Source: Paucimonas lemoignei (GTDB lineage: Bacteria; Pseudomonadota; Gammaproteobacteria; Pseudomonadales; Pseudomonadaceae). Taken from it: 64,000 nucleotides of DNA. The position numbers were made by a program, and so were the translations under genes. Location: NCBI GenBank assembly GCA_900475325.1, contig LS483371.1, positions 1,550,001 to 1,614,000 of the forward strand, given 5' to 3'. How positions within the stretch are numbered: position 1 is the stretch's first letter; every line of letters starts with the position of its first letter. Under the pieces are notes generated by a model. That model was not told where the DNA came from and did no database searches. It saw only the letters and a program-made list of their open reading frames with translations. This document shows, piece by piece, positions 18,423-26,576 of the stretch.

Positions 18423-19094
18423 TCAGCTGTATTTCTTTTGCAGGTACATCAGCAACGCCACGTCGGTGGTGAGCCTGAGTTTGCGCATCGCACTTATTTT
18501 CTGTGCGCTCACCGTCTGTTTGCTGCGATTGAGTTGCTCGGCAATCCTGCACACTGAAGCGCCGCTGGCGAATAGCTTCAGAACTTCCTGCTCGCGTGGG
18601 GACAGTTGTTCGAGTGTCTTGGGCCTGGCTTTCTCCTGCTGCAGCGCCTCAAGCATGGCGTTGCGCACGGAGAAGGCGATGTAGGGCCGATCCTTGCGGA
18701 TGGACGCAATAGCGGCGGGCAATTCCTCGAGCACCTGAGTCTTGTTCATCAACCCCTTGACCTTGAGTCTGAGAATGGCCCGCAGCAGTTCACCGTCCTT
18801 GGCCGCGGTGACCACCAGGATGCTCAGTTCCGGAAACTCCTTGCGGATATCGGCCAGCCACTGCAGATCGGCGGCGTGCTGATCGGCGGGCATCAACAGA
18901 TCAGTGATCAGCATCTCGGGGTTGTGCTCGCGCAGCAATTGCAATCGCTGCTCGACGGAGACCGCCTGGCCCACCACCTGTGCGTCCTGTAACTCCTCCG
19001 CCACGACCTGAAGGCCCATGCTGAAAATCGGATTATCGCCGGCCAGGAGAATGCGTAGCGGTTGATTGGGAAAGTCGCTCAAGCTGTGCTCCAT
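18423..19094 (-). CDS. LuxR/NarL-family response regulator
   Basis: This is a 223-residue regulator with a receiver domain and a C-terminal LuxR-type helix-turn-helix (LSPREQEVLKLFASGASVCRIAEQL). The phosphoacceptor Asp is in MLITDLLMP. The usual acidic pair near the N-terminus is altered: LLAGDNPIF has Gly where NarL-type proteins have the first Asp, so Mg2+ binding or phosphorylation may be weakened. The ATG at 19094 is preferred over a TTG 18 bases upstream. It converges on the truncated sensor gene, which suggests that the two once formed a complete phosphorelay. Confidence 0.88.
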   Translation of the reverse strand: MEHSLSDFPNQPLRILLAGDNPIFSMGLQVVAEELQDAQVVGQAVSVEQRLQLLREHNPEMLITDLLMPADQHAADLQWLADIRKEFPELSILVVTAAKDGELLRAILRLKVKGLMNKTQVLEELPAAIASIRKDRPYIAFSVRNAMLEALQQEKARPKTLEQLSPREQEVLKLFASGASVCRIAEQLNRSKQTVSAQKISAMRKLRLTTDVALLMYLQKKYS

Positions 19095-19174
19095 TGCGTC
19101 TGAACGCCTCAATAAATGTGGTGCAGAGAATCGCAGTTGCAGCCCTGAATAATTAGCTGGAGCAGCTTGAAAGG

Positions 19175-19215
19175 CTGTAGGAAAGGAGGAGGTTCGTGAA
19201 GGATATGTCCTACAG
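19175..19215. repeat. Degenerate GTAGGAGC-type palindrome
   Basis: CTGTAGGA and TCCTACAG frame a 25-base centre that no longer matches the rest of the repeat family. It is probably a decayed REP element in the region between the response regulator and the DUF3509 gene, which holds no other gene. Confidence 0.45.
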
Positions 19216-19366
19216 ACAAATCCTCGTGGGGTGGGCCAGTTTTTTATCTGTCACATTGGGCAGGCATGCTCGGGGGCATGCATCACTTGACCATCCAGAA
19301 CTTTCTGTCAGTGCCGATGGTCATTGATAAGCACCTTTGCATTCAAACTGTTGAGTGGTGAACCCG

Positions 19367-19663
19367 ATGGAAAATATCAGCTTACTGCTAAGCGAAGCGT
19401 TGACGCCGTACCAGGCTGATCTGGGTCCGGCCGGGCTGCTGGGCGAACGCCTGGTGTCGCTCAAGGATGCAGCCGGTGTTGTGGTGATAAAGCGCACATT
19501 TTCGGCTGCGCAGTTGGGTGATAAACGCCAGCTCACGGACGTGGTAGACGGTCTGCGCCGCGACCTGATGGTGGCTGAGGGGCGTATCGAACCCTGCGTG
19601 ATTGCAGCCATGCGCCATGCCGCACTCAACCGACCCCTCATTGCTGCGCCGTCTTTCGCCTGA
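19367..19663 (+). CDS. DUF3509 domain small protein
   Basis: This is a 98-residue protein found mainly in Pseudomonas. The stretch LTDVVDGLRRDLMVAEG followed by VIAAMRH is the typical C-terminal signature of DUF3509. No function is known. The ATG at 19367 is used; a GTG 12 bases upstream is also possible. No signal peptide or membrane segment is visible. A structured, terminator-ending region follows directly. Confidence 0.8.
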   Translation: MENISLLLSEALTPYQADLGPAGLLGERLVSLKDAAGVVVIKRTFSAAQLGDKRQLTDVVDGLRRDLMVAEGRIEPCVIAAMRHAALNRPLIAAPSFA

Positions 19664-19704
19664 GTGATTTTGTTAAAGCGGTATCGGAACCTAATGGTCC
19701 GCAG

Positions 19705-19826
19705 GCGTTCTGAATATTTACGGCAGGTTCAAGCATTGTGCTCCGGTGATTGATGCCTGCCGTACTGGTCCAGAGGACCACGGTTTACCCCGAACAGTCT
19801 CCCCGCTGCTCGGGGTTTCTTTTTTT
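19705..19826 (+). ncRNA. Candidate small RNA with three stem-loops and a terminator
   Basis: Three hairpins follow one another. TACGGCAGG (19719-19727) pairs with CCTGCCGTA (19756-19764). TGGTCC-AGA-GGACCA is perfect (19766-19780). ACCCCGA (19787-19793) pairs with TCGGGGT (19810-19816) and runs into a long T tract. A possible promoter lies upstream (TTGTTA at 19670, TAATGG at 19692, 16-base spacing). The exact 5' end is a guess. It could instead be only the 3' UTR and terminator of the DUF3509 gene. I do not recognise it as a named Pseudomonas small RNA. Confidence 0.38.
19787..19826 (+). terminator. Rho-independent terminator
   Basis: A seven-base stem (ACCCCGA/TCGGGGT) with a 16-base loop is followed by TTTCTTTTTTT. 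It ends the DUF3509 transcript or the candidate small RNA. The facing gene (TIGR02285-type) ends about 40 bases farther on the other strand. Confidence 0.75.
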
Positions 19827-19867
19827 GCGCCCCCTACCGGGCGTGAGCGCGGTTCAAGGCCTCACTT

Positions 19868-20752
19868 TCAAGGCTCGTCGAAAAACGCCTTGGCGTCCTG
19901 CAGGTATTCCTTGCGTTGCGGCGCAGGCAGCCATTGGGCGTAGAGGTCGATCAGCCTGGTTTTACGCAGCACACGCATTTCGCGGTTGATGATGTCCATG
20001 GCCTGCCTGCCCTGCGGCGTGTTCGAACAACCGATGTGGGTGAATTGATACTTGGGCACGCCCTTGACCGGCAAGAACATCAGGTCCTGGTCCTGCATGC
20101 CCTGCTGATGAGCCTGATAGCGCGCTTCGGGCCAATAACTGATCAGGGCATCCAGACGTCCCATGCGCTCCATCTGCAGCAGGCTGCCAATGGCGTCGTT
20201 GCCGTAATGCAGGTTCAGCGCATCCTGCGGGACGCTTTTCAGGATCGGGTCAATGACCAGGCCGTAGCTGCGCTCGGCGACAATCCCCAGCCTGACCGAC
20301 TTGCTTTCCAGCAGCGTCGTCAGATCGATGGATTTGCCATCCATGAAGGGTGCAAACTTTTGGATGTCCTGACGCTGGATGATCAACCCGTTGCTGCGTA
20401 CTGCGTAGGTCGGGATAGAGAAGGTGATGATCTTCGCCCGCTCCGGCGTCCAGAGCAGGGTAGGGTCACAGGTGAATGACTCTTCCCTGAGCATCTGCAT
20501 GCCCCGCGCGCGGTTGACGTGCATCAGCAGGTGCTCGTACTCCGGCATGCGCGCCATGAGCAATGGCAACAGTTGATCCATGGCGCCCTTGCCCTGGTCC
20601 GGCCCCGAAAAGATGGTGACCGGCGGCATATCGCGCAGTAGCCAGATCAGGGTGTCCTTGGCGTAGCTGGTGCCTGGCATGCCGAACAGGCTCGAAACAG
20701 CCAGTGCGGTGGTCAGCATCGCTCGGGTGAGCGATGGGAGGCGGTAAGGCAT
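19868..20752 (-). CDS. TIGR02285-type periplasmic substrate-binding-like protein
   Basis: This 294-residue exported protein has a signal peptide (MPYRLPSLTRAMLTTALAVS...) and a solute-binding fold of the SBP_bac_3 kind. The opening IWLLRDMPPVTIFSGPDQGKG is characteristic of the TIGR02285 group. No transporter genes lie nearby, so a sensing or scavenging role without its own permease is as likely as import. The ATG at 20752 has GGGGAAG nine bases upstream and starts the signal peptide; a GTG at 20770 is less likely. The 250-base gap upstream to yaeQ shows no gene. Confidence 0.82.
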   Translation of the reverse strand: MPYRLPSLTRAMLTTALAVSSLFGMPGTSYAKDTLIWLLRDMPPVTIFSGPDQGKGAMDQLLPLLMARMPEYEHLLMHVNRARGMQMLREESFTCDPTLLWTPERAKIITFSIPTYAVRSNGLIIQRQDIQKFAPFMDGKSIDLTTLLESKSVRLGIVAERSYGLVIDPILKSVPQDALNLHYGNDAIGSLLQMERMGRLDALISYWPEARYQAHQQGMQDQDLMFLPVKGVPKYQFTHIGCSNTPQGRQAMDIINREMRVLRKTRLIDLYAQWLPAPQRKEYLQDAKAFFDEP

Positions 20753-21021
20753 TTGCAGTGTCTTCCCCACGAAAAGGCTGAGTATAGAGCGTCAAATGAG
20801 GAAAATTGATGCGCGCCCAAAAACACCATCGTGCCGCAGGGCATGGCATTTCGGGCCGCAGAATATCGTCTTGGGTCATGAATATGTACTGCCCTTGAGA
20901 TATTTTCTCCCGTCATTGCGGCCCCAGACTCCAGGCAGACAACCGATCAGCCTGCCCGGGTCGTTCATCCGCCCTGCATCGGGTAGACTTGCCGCCTTTC
21001 CTCGTATCTAGAAGCCCGTAC

Positions 21022-21564
21022 ATGGCCCAGCCGTCCACGACCTACAAATTCGAACTCAACCTGACCGATCTTGATCGCGGGGTTTACGAAAGCGTCAAAC
21101 AGACCATCGCGCGCCACCCCTCTGAGACCGAGGAGCGCATGACCGTGCGTTTGCTGGCCTATGCCTTCTGGTACAACGAGCAGCTGTCGTTCGGCCGTGG
21201 CTTGTCAGACGTGGATGAGCCCGCGCTGTGGGAAAAAAGCCTGGATGACCGCGTGCTGCACTGGATCGAAGTGGGTCAGCCCGACGCTGACCGCCTGACC
21301 TGGTGCTCACGCCGCACCGAACGCACCAGCCTGTTGGCCTATGGCAGCCTGCGCGTCTGGGAAGGCAAGGTGATCCCGGCGATCAAGAACCTGAAAAACG
21401 TCAACATTGCCTCTGTGCCCCAGGAAGTGCTGGAAGTGCTGGCCAAGGACATGCCACGGGTTATCAAGTGGGACGTGATGATCAGCGAAGGGACGATTTT
21501 CGTCACCGACGATCGTGGTCAGCATGAAGTGCAGTTGCAATGGCTCGCGGGTGAGCGCGGCTGA
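21022..21564 (+). CDS. YaeQ family protein
   Basis: This 180-residue protein matches YaeQ in length and in the segments YKFELNLTDLDRGVY, HPSETEERMTVRLLAYAFWY and WIEVGQPDADRL. YaeQ has a restriction-endonuclease-like (PD-(D/E)xK) fold, and its cellular role is not settled; the E. coli protein was first noted as a suppressor affecting RfaH-dependent expression. The ATG at 21022 begins MAQPSTTYKFEL, the conserved N-terminus. It lies upstream of recJ, separated by a large perfect hairpin. Confidence 0.9.
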   Translation: MAQPSTTYKFELNLTDLDRGVYESVKQTIARHPSETEERMTVRLLAYAFWYNEQLSFGRGLSDVDEPALWEKSLDDRVLHWIEVGQPDADRLTWCSRRTERTSLLAYGSLRVWEGKVIPAIKNLKNVNIASVPQEVLEVLAKDMPRVIKWDVMISEGTIFVTDDRGQHEVQLQWLAGERG

Positions 21565-21586
21565 CAAGCTTGAGGCCCAAGACCTT

Positions 21587-21676
21587 TGTAGGAGCTGACG
21601 AGCCGCGCGAGGCTGCGAAAGCGGTGCGTCAGGCAGGCCGCCATCGCAGCCTCGCGCGGCTCGTCAGCTCCTACAG
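21587..21676. repeat. GTAGGAGC-family REP doublet with a perfect 32-base stem
   Basis: The left arm at 21587-21618 is the exact reverse complement of 21644-21675, around a 25-base loop. The arm includes an extra GACGAGCCGCGCG stretch not found in the other copies of this family in the window. It sits between yaeQ and recJ. Confidence 0.93.
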
Positions 21677-21725
21677 AAAAGCCGTTTCGATTTAGATATT
21701 TTTGCCAGGAATCAGCGAAAACCGC

Positions 21726-23441
21726 ATGCGCATCGAACCTCGTACATTGCCGCAAACCCTGCCTTTTCTGGGCGACCTGCCGCCTTTGCTGACCCGGCTG
21801 TATGCCGCACGGGGCGTGTTGTCGGAAGCCGAGCTGGATAAAAGTCTGGCGCGGCTGATCCCGTATCAGCAACTCAAGGGCATCGACGCTGCGGTGGATT
21901 TGCTGGTGACGGCGCTGAACGAACGCCAGCGGATTCTCATCGTCGGCGACTTCGACGCGGACGGCGCCACGGCCAGCACCGTGGGTGTGCTGGGCCTGAG
22001 GTTGCTGGGTGCTGCTCATGTCGACTACCTGGTGCCCAACCGTTTCGAATATGGCTATGGCCTGACCCCGGAAATCGTCGCCGTGGCGTTGCAGCGTCAG
22101 CCGCAGTTGCTGATGACGGTGGATAACGGCATTTCCAGCGTCGAAGGTGTGGCCGCTGCCAAGGCAGCCGGTTTGCAAGTGCTGGTCACCGATCACCACT
22201 TGCCTGGCCATGAGTTGCCGGCCGCTGACGCCATCGTCAACCCCAATCAGCCTGGCTGTACGTTCCCCAGCAAGGCGCTGGCCGGTGTTGGCGTCATCTT
22301 TTACGTCCTCATGGCCTTGCGGGCACGTCTGCGGGAAAACGGCTGGTTCGAGGCCAATCAACGCGCCCAGCCCAATCTTGGCGAGTTGCTTGACCTTGTG
22401 GCGCTGGGCAGCGTCGCTGACGTGGTACCGCTGGACACCAACAATCGCATCCTGGTGCATCAAGGCTTGATGCGTATTCGTGCCGGTCGCGCACGTCCGG
22501 GGCTCAAGGCGATTCTTGAAGTTGCCCGTCGCGATCACACACGCATCACCTCCACGGACCTGGGCTTCATCCTCGGCCCGAGGTTGAACGCGGCGGGGCG
22601 TCTGGACGACATGAGCCTGGGCATCGAATGCCTGCTCTGCGAAGACGAGACCCTGGCCCGTGAAATGGCCGTGCAGCTGGATGAGCTCAATCAAGACCGC
22701 AAATCCATCGAGCAGGGCATGCAGCGCGAGGCTTTGGCCCAGCTCAAGGACCTGCCTGTGGAATCCATGCCGTTCGGGCTGTGTGTGTTCGAGCCAGACT
22801 GGCACCAAGGCGTCATCGGTATCCTCGCGTCGCGCCTCAAGGATCGCTACCACCGCCCGACCATCGCGTTCGCCAGTGCTGGCGAGGGCGTGCTCAAGGG
22901 GTCGGCGCGCTCTGTGGCGGGGTTCCATATCCGTGATGCACTGGACGCTGTTGCGGCTCGCCATCCGGAACTGATCAGCAAGTTTGGCGGGCATGCGATG
23001 GCGGCTGGGCTGTCTTTGCCTGAGGCCAATTTCCCGGCTTTCGCCCAGGCGTTCGATGAAGAAGTGCGGCGTCAGTTGCAGGAGGAAGACCTGACCGGTC
23101 GCTTGTTGTCCGATGGACCGCTGGCGGTCGAGGAATTCCATCTGGAACTGGCCCGCGCCCTGCGTAACGCCGGTCCCTGGGGGCAGCATTTCCCTGAGCC
23201 GTTGTTCCATGGCGTATTCCAACTGGTCGAGCAGCGGGTCGTGGGCGAGCGGCATTTGAAGATGGTGCTCAAAAGCGAATGCGGCACCGTGAAGCTGGAT
23301 GCGATTGCCTTTGGCGTTGATCGGGATATCTGGCCGAACCCTAATATTCGTTGGGTCGAGCTGGCCTACAAGCTGGATCTGAACGAGTTTCGTGGCAATG
23401 AAACCGTGCAGCTGATGGTTGCGCACATCGCGCCGCGCTAG
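21726..23441 (+). CDS. recJ: Single-stranded-DNA-specific exonuclease RecJ
   Basis: This 571-residue 5'-3' exonuclease acts in RecF-pathway recombination and mismatch repair. It has the DHH-family motifs: DFDADGATAS (about residues 76-85), the DHH triad at residues 156-158 (DHHLPGHELP), and the DHHA1 region with GSARS and GGHAMAAGLSLP. Length equals the family norm. The ATG at 21726 is chosen; a TTG eight codons upstream is less likely. In E. coli recJ follows dsbC, while here they are about 8.5 kb apart. Confidence 0.96.
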   Translation: MRIEPRTLPQTLPFLGDLPPLLTRLYAARGVLSEAELDKSLARLIPYQQLKGIDAAVDLLVTALNERQRILIVGDFDADGATASTVGVLGLRLLGAAHVDYLVPNRFEYGYGLTPEIVAVALQRQPQLLMTVDNGISSVEGVAAAKAAGLQVLVTDHHLPGHELPAADAIVNPNQPGCTFPSKALAGVGVIFYVLMALRARLRENGWFEANQRAQPNLGELLDLVALGSVADVVPLDTNNRILVHQGLMRIRAGRARPGLKAILEVARRDHTRITSTDLGFILGPRLNAAGRLDDMSLGIECLLCEDETLAREMAVQLDELNQDRKSIEQGMQREALAQLKDLPVESMPFGLCVFEPDWHQGVIGILASRLKDRYHRPTIAFASAGEGVLKGSARSVAGFHIRDALDAVAARHPELISKFGGHAMAAGLSLPEANFPAFAQAFDEEVRRQLQEEDLTGRLLSDGPLAVEEFHLELARALRNAGPWGQHFPEPLFHGVFQLVEQRVVGERHLKMVLKSECGTVKLDAIAFGVDRDIWPNPNIRWVELAYKLDLNEFRGNETVQLMVAHIAPR

Positions 23442-23531
23442 CCGCTGGCAGGTTTTCAGGAGGAACCCCAGGCGGGACGGCATTGTCGACTAGGCTATAT
23501 GCACCGTTCAACTCCTGCCTGAGAGGTCTCC

Positions 23532-24638
23532 ATGAGCCTGTTGTTAGAACCCTACACATTGCGCCAATTGACCTTGCTCAACCGCATCGCGGTTTCCCCC
23601 ATGTGTCAGTACTCCTCGGTAGACGGCCTGGCGAACGACTGGCACCTGGTTCACCTGGGCAGTCGCGCAGTCGGCGGCGCCGGGTTGATCTTCACCGAAG
23701 CCACCGCGGTCACCGAAGATGGCCGAATCACCCCTGAAGACCTCGGCCTGTGGAACGATGAACAGATCGAAGGCCTGCAGCGCATCACCCGTTTTATTAC
23801 CGCTCAGGGCGCTGTCGCCGGTATTCAGCTTGCCCACGCCGGCCGCAAAGCCAGCACTTGGCGCCCGTGGTTGGGCAAGTCAGGCAGCATCAAGGCTGAC
23901 GAGGGTGGTTGGACGCCTTGGGGTCCGTCGCCGATTGCTTTTGATCCCAAACACACCGCGCCTGTGCAACTGAGCGAGGCGCAGATTCAGGAAGTGATTC
24001 AGGCGTTCGTTGCCTCGGCCAAGCGTGCATTGACCGCTGGTTTCAAGGTCGTGGAAGTCCACGCTGCCCACGGTTATCTGCTGCACCAGTTCCTTTCGCC
24101 GCTGAGCAACCAGCGCCAGGATAAATATGGTGGTTCGTTCGAAAACCGAATTCGCCTGACCCTGGAAGTCACTCAAGCGGTCCGCGACGTCTGGCCGCAA
24201 GAATTGCCGTTGTTTGTTCGGGTTTCTGCCACCGACTGGGTAGAAGACGGCTGGAACCCGGACGAAACCGTGGAGCTGGCGCGTCGTCTGAAAGACCTGG
24301 GCGTGGACCTGATCGACGTGTCATCTGGTGGCACCTCGGCCAATGCGGAAATCCCGGTCGGCCCTGGCTATCAAACCCGTTTCGCCGAGCGCGTACGCAA
24401 GGAATCCGGCATGGCGACGGGGACGGTCGGCATGATCACCGAACCTGCCCAGGCCGAACACATTCTGCGCACCGGCCAGGCCGATATCATCCTGCTGGCT
24501 CGCGAACTGTTGCGCGACCCGTATTGGCCGCTCCACGCCGATGACGACCTGGGCGGCCGCAAAGCCACCTGGCCCGCGCAATACCAGCGCGCTACCCATC
24601 GTGACCAGCCGATTCATGAGTCCGATTTACGCGATTGA
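23532..24638 (+). CDS. Old yellow enzyme family NADH:flavin oxidoreductase (YqjM/XenA type)
   Basis: This 368-residue FMN-dependent ene-reductase belongs to the class with the active-site Cys near the N-terminus (Cys25 in SPMCQYSSVDG). It also has the substrate-binding His pair in EVHAAHGYLLHQFLSP. LAHAGRKAS and YGGSFENR are further family marks. Such enzymes reduce activated C=C bonds or nitro compounds using NAD(P)H. The ribosome site GAGAGG precedes the ATG. Its last 36 codons and stop reappear as a fragment at 26337-26448, which shows that this locus has been duplicated. Confidence 0.93.
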   Translation: MSLLLEPYTLRQLTLLNRIAVSPMCQYSSVDGLANDWHLVHLGSRAVGGAGLIFTEATAVTEDGRITPEDLGLWNDEQIEGLQRITRFITAQGAVAGIQLAHAGRKASTWRPWLGKSGSIKADEGGWTPWGPSPIAFDPKHTAPVQLSEAQIQEVIQAFVASAKRALTAGFKVVEVHAAHGYLLHQFLSPLSNQRQDKYGGSFENRIRLTLEVTQAVRDVWPQELPLFVRVSATDWVEDGWNPDETVELARRLKDLGVDLIDVSSGGTSANAEIPVGPGYQTRFAERVRKESGMATGTVGMITEPAQAEHILRTGQADIILLARELLRDPYWPLHADDDLGGRKATWPAQYQRATHRDQPIHESDLRD

Positions 24639-24666
24639 TCAGCGTTATTGCGCGTAGGTATTTTGA

Positions 24667-24759
24667 TGTGGGAGCGAGCTTGCTCACGAAGGCGTAGGTA
24701 CATCTGATAATTTTCCGTCAGCAGTGATACCGCTTTCGCGAGCAAGCTCGCTCCCACAA
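24667..24759. repeat. REP doublet, GTGGGAGCGAGC family (copy next to patD-tail copy 1)
   Basis: TGTGGGAGCGAGCTTGCTC pairs with its inverse near 24759. The central part (GAAGGCGTAGGTACATCT and following) is nearly identical to that of the repeat at 26737-26844. The two elements therefore derive from one copy by duplication, not from two independent insertions. Confidence 0.9.
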
Positions 24760-24787
24760 GTTTCGCGATAATCTGACGTGCCTACGC

Positions 24788-24855
24788 TCAATGCTTGAAC
24801 ATCACATGCCGCTCCATGGTGTAGCTCTCCAGCCCATACATCGACAACTGCCGGC
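24788..24855 (-). pseudogene. Fragment of the patD 3' end (copy 1)
   Basis: Read on the minus strand this gives ...RQLSMYGLESYTMERHVMFKH and a stop, nearly the same as the real PatD C-terminus ([19 protein letters not shown]) at 26871. Homology ends just upstream, where the delta-60 repeat gene begins. The changes (ESYTMER for EDYTTVR) show that it is a diverged copy, perhaps from another strain. Confidence 0.85.
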
Positions 24856-24862
24856 TTTGGGT

Positions 24863-26158
24863 TTATTCGGCTAAAAAGCGCGCTACGATCCTCTCTTGGG
24901 TGATGGAGGCCATTGCGGTCGCAACAATTTTTCCATCCGGCTGCCTTGCCAAGTCATATGTGTTATCGGCCGTATACTGCCACCAGCCGTTGCTATCGCC
25001 ATAGGTTGTATCGGGCAGACCATTGAGCAAATACCTTGCTAGGGCCATATTGCCCATGGTGCCCATCAACAGCACGCCATTACCGTTGATGAGGATGTCT
25101 TTCAATGTGCACATAAAGCTGCTGGTGCCCAATGACATTTCCACCGGTTGGCCATGGTTGAAGTCCACATCCCTACTGGCGTCGCTGTGTAAACCCTGTA
25201 ATACACTGTTCCATTGCAAGTTTGGACCCGCTTTGACTTGGTTGGCAGCCAGCAGGATTTTGTTATCCCCATGAATGGTCGCTGTCACAACATACCCATC
25301 GGTAAACATATCACGCAGATATACGATGCCATTACTCCCATAAGCCCTATCAACTTGGCCATTTTTGAGATACCGGGTGACATAGGCTGTTCTTTGCTCT
25401 TTTTCCTGTATATCGCCACACACGATAATTCCACCGTCCTCCTGAGGCAGATGAATGGCCGCTGCATTCTTCTCGCCCGGCAGGTAAACATAGCCGACCC
25501 GGTTGAACGACTCATCAAAATGTCCATCAGCCGTTAGTCGACCCAGCACGCTGAATCGAGAGGTTGGATCGTTCGGAATAGGCGCTCGGTAGCAACAAAA
25601 CACGATTCTGCCATCTGGCATTAGCGATATGGCAGCGCTGCTTTCCAAGTGCATTGGATCTGGAGGCCCGGAAGGAGTGTTGTCTGTTTTTTCATTCCCT
25701 TGATTTACTGGGGGTGCAAACTGCAGGGCGATCACTCCGCCGTCACCAAAGCTCGGATCCAGCTCACCCCGATTATTGAACCGTGCCAGCGCCGGAGTCG
25801 GTGGCCCAAAAAGTTGAGTCAGGAATATGCCCGATAGCAATATTTTCGAGTCGGCTGTTTCAGTGACAGAACCTCCCCAGGAGGGCGTATCTCGTCGGAA
25901 CTGCCCTGTGACCATTCCGCTGGACTCTGCACCGAAGCTCGTATCAAGTGTTCCCTCAGCGTTAAGTCTGATCAATGCGTAATAATCAACATTTCGATTT
26001 TGTGATGCAGCTATTAGCAACTTTCCATCGCTCGTCGGACAGGTGCGCCCTATAGTCATTGAACCGAAATGCCCGCGGGTAAATGTGAACACGCCATTGG
26101 TTGCGAAGCTTGTATCGCGCTCACCTGCTGCTCTAGGTGCGGAGGATGAAGTATCCAT
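24863..26158 (-). CDS. Delta-60 repeat domain protein
   Basis: This 431-residue protein is built of repeats carrying LDTSFG, LDPSFGDGG, FDESFN and LPDTTYG, the signature of the delta-60 (TIGR02608) repeats that form a beta-propeller-like fold. Each repeat carries a phrase like DGKILLS / DGRIVFC / DNKILLA. No signal peptide, membrane segment or catalytic domain is seen, and the function is unknown. Base composition is visibly poorer in G+C than the neighbours, with many A/T-rich codons, which points to transfer. It is flanked by partial copies of the reductase and patD genes. A palindrome lies about 130 bases upstream of its start. Confidence 0.85.
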   Translation of the reverse strand: MDTSSSAPRAAGERDTSFATNGVFTFTRGHFGSMTIGRTCPTSDGKLLIAASQNRNVDYYALIRLNAEGTLDTSFGAESSGMVTGQFRRDTPSWGGSVTETADSKILLSGIFLTQLFGPPTPALARFNNRGELDPSFGDGGVIALQFAPPVNQGNEKTDNTPSGPPDPMHLESSAAISLMPDGRIVFCCYRAPIPNDPTSRFSVLGRLTADGHFDESFNRVGYVYLPGEKNAAAIHLPQEDGGIIVCGDIQEKEQRTAYVTRYLKNGQVDRAYGSNGIVYLRDMFTDGYVVTATIHGDNKILLAANQVKAGPNLQWNSVLQGLHSDASRDVDFNHGQPVEMSLGTSSFMCTLKDILINGNGVLLMGTMGNMALARYLLNGLPDTTYGDSNGWWQYTADNTYDLARQPDGKIVATAMASITQERIVARFLAE

Positions 26159-26336
26159 TTCATGTTCTCCAATGTTTGACTAGTTCTTGTTAGTAGCCGA
26201 TGTATCTAGTATTTCGCTCGTCTCTATTGAGCGCGAATCGCTGTCTGCATAGGCTCGTGAAGAGTCTGCGCATCCTGATAAGGCCAGTCTACTGTCAGAA
26301 GTGACAGTGGCGGGGTAGATGTCAACAGTAGTGCGA
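26159..26336. promoter_or_regulatory. Upstream region of the delta-60 gene with nested palindrome
   Basis: This low-G+C stretch holds ACTGTCA-GAAG-TGACAGT (26291-26308), a perfect seven-base-arm palindrome. Its left side also pairs with ACAGTAG at 26325-26331 through CTACTGT at 26289-26295. It could be an operator for the delta-60 gene or a scar of integration. No gene is seen here. Confidence 0.45.
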
Positions 26337-26448
26337 GCCGCTTCACGCCGATGACGACCTCGGCGGCCGCAAAGCCACTTGGCCCGCGCAATACCAACGC
26401 GCAACCCATCGCGATCAGCCGATTCATGAGTCTGATCTGCGCGACTGA
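26337..26448 (+). pseudogene. Fragment of the old yellow enzyme gene 3' end
   Basis: In frame it reads HADDDLGGRKATWPAQYQ then RATHRDQPIHESDLRD and a stop, matching the last 36 residues of the intact gene ending at 24638. The nucleotide changes are mostly silent. It is cut off at the 5' side next to the palindrome region. It has no start codon and is a remnant of duplication. Confidence 0.92.
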
Positions 26449-26469
26449 TCACCGTTGAAATGCGCTCCC

Positions 26470-26545
26470 TGTAGGAGCTGCCGAAGGCTGCGAAAGGCGG
26501 TGTTTCTGACACACCGCTGTTCGCAGCCTCCGGCAGCTCCTACAG
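26470..26545. repeat. REP doublet, GTAGGAGC family
   Basis: TGTAGGAGCTGCCGAAGGC faces its inverted copy ending CAGCTCCTACA. It lies just after the reductase-gene fragment. Confidence 0.9.
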
Positions 26546-26576
26546 AATCCAGGTGTGTCTGGGGAAATGAAAAATC

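Noticed and set aside
19700..19830. Possible tRNA because of GGTTCAA in the region
   Set aside because: No cloverleaf with acceptor and anticodon arms could be drawn; the stems fit a terminator-type RNA better.
21519..23483. 654-codon open frame on the minus strand opposite recJ
   Set aside because: It mirrors recJ, whose conserved motifs leave no doubt about the coding strand. It shows no family pattern, and high G+C at third positions keeps antisense frames open.
26180..26512. Minus-strand frame of 110 codons over the palindrome and reductase-gene fragment
   Set aside because: It crosses an antisense pseudogene and a REP element and has no protein-like pattern.
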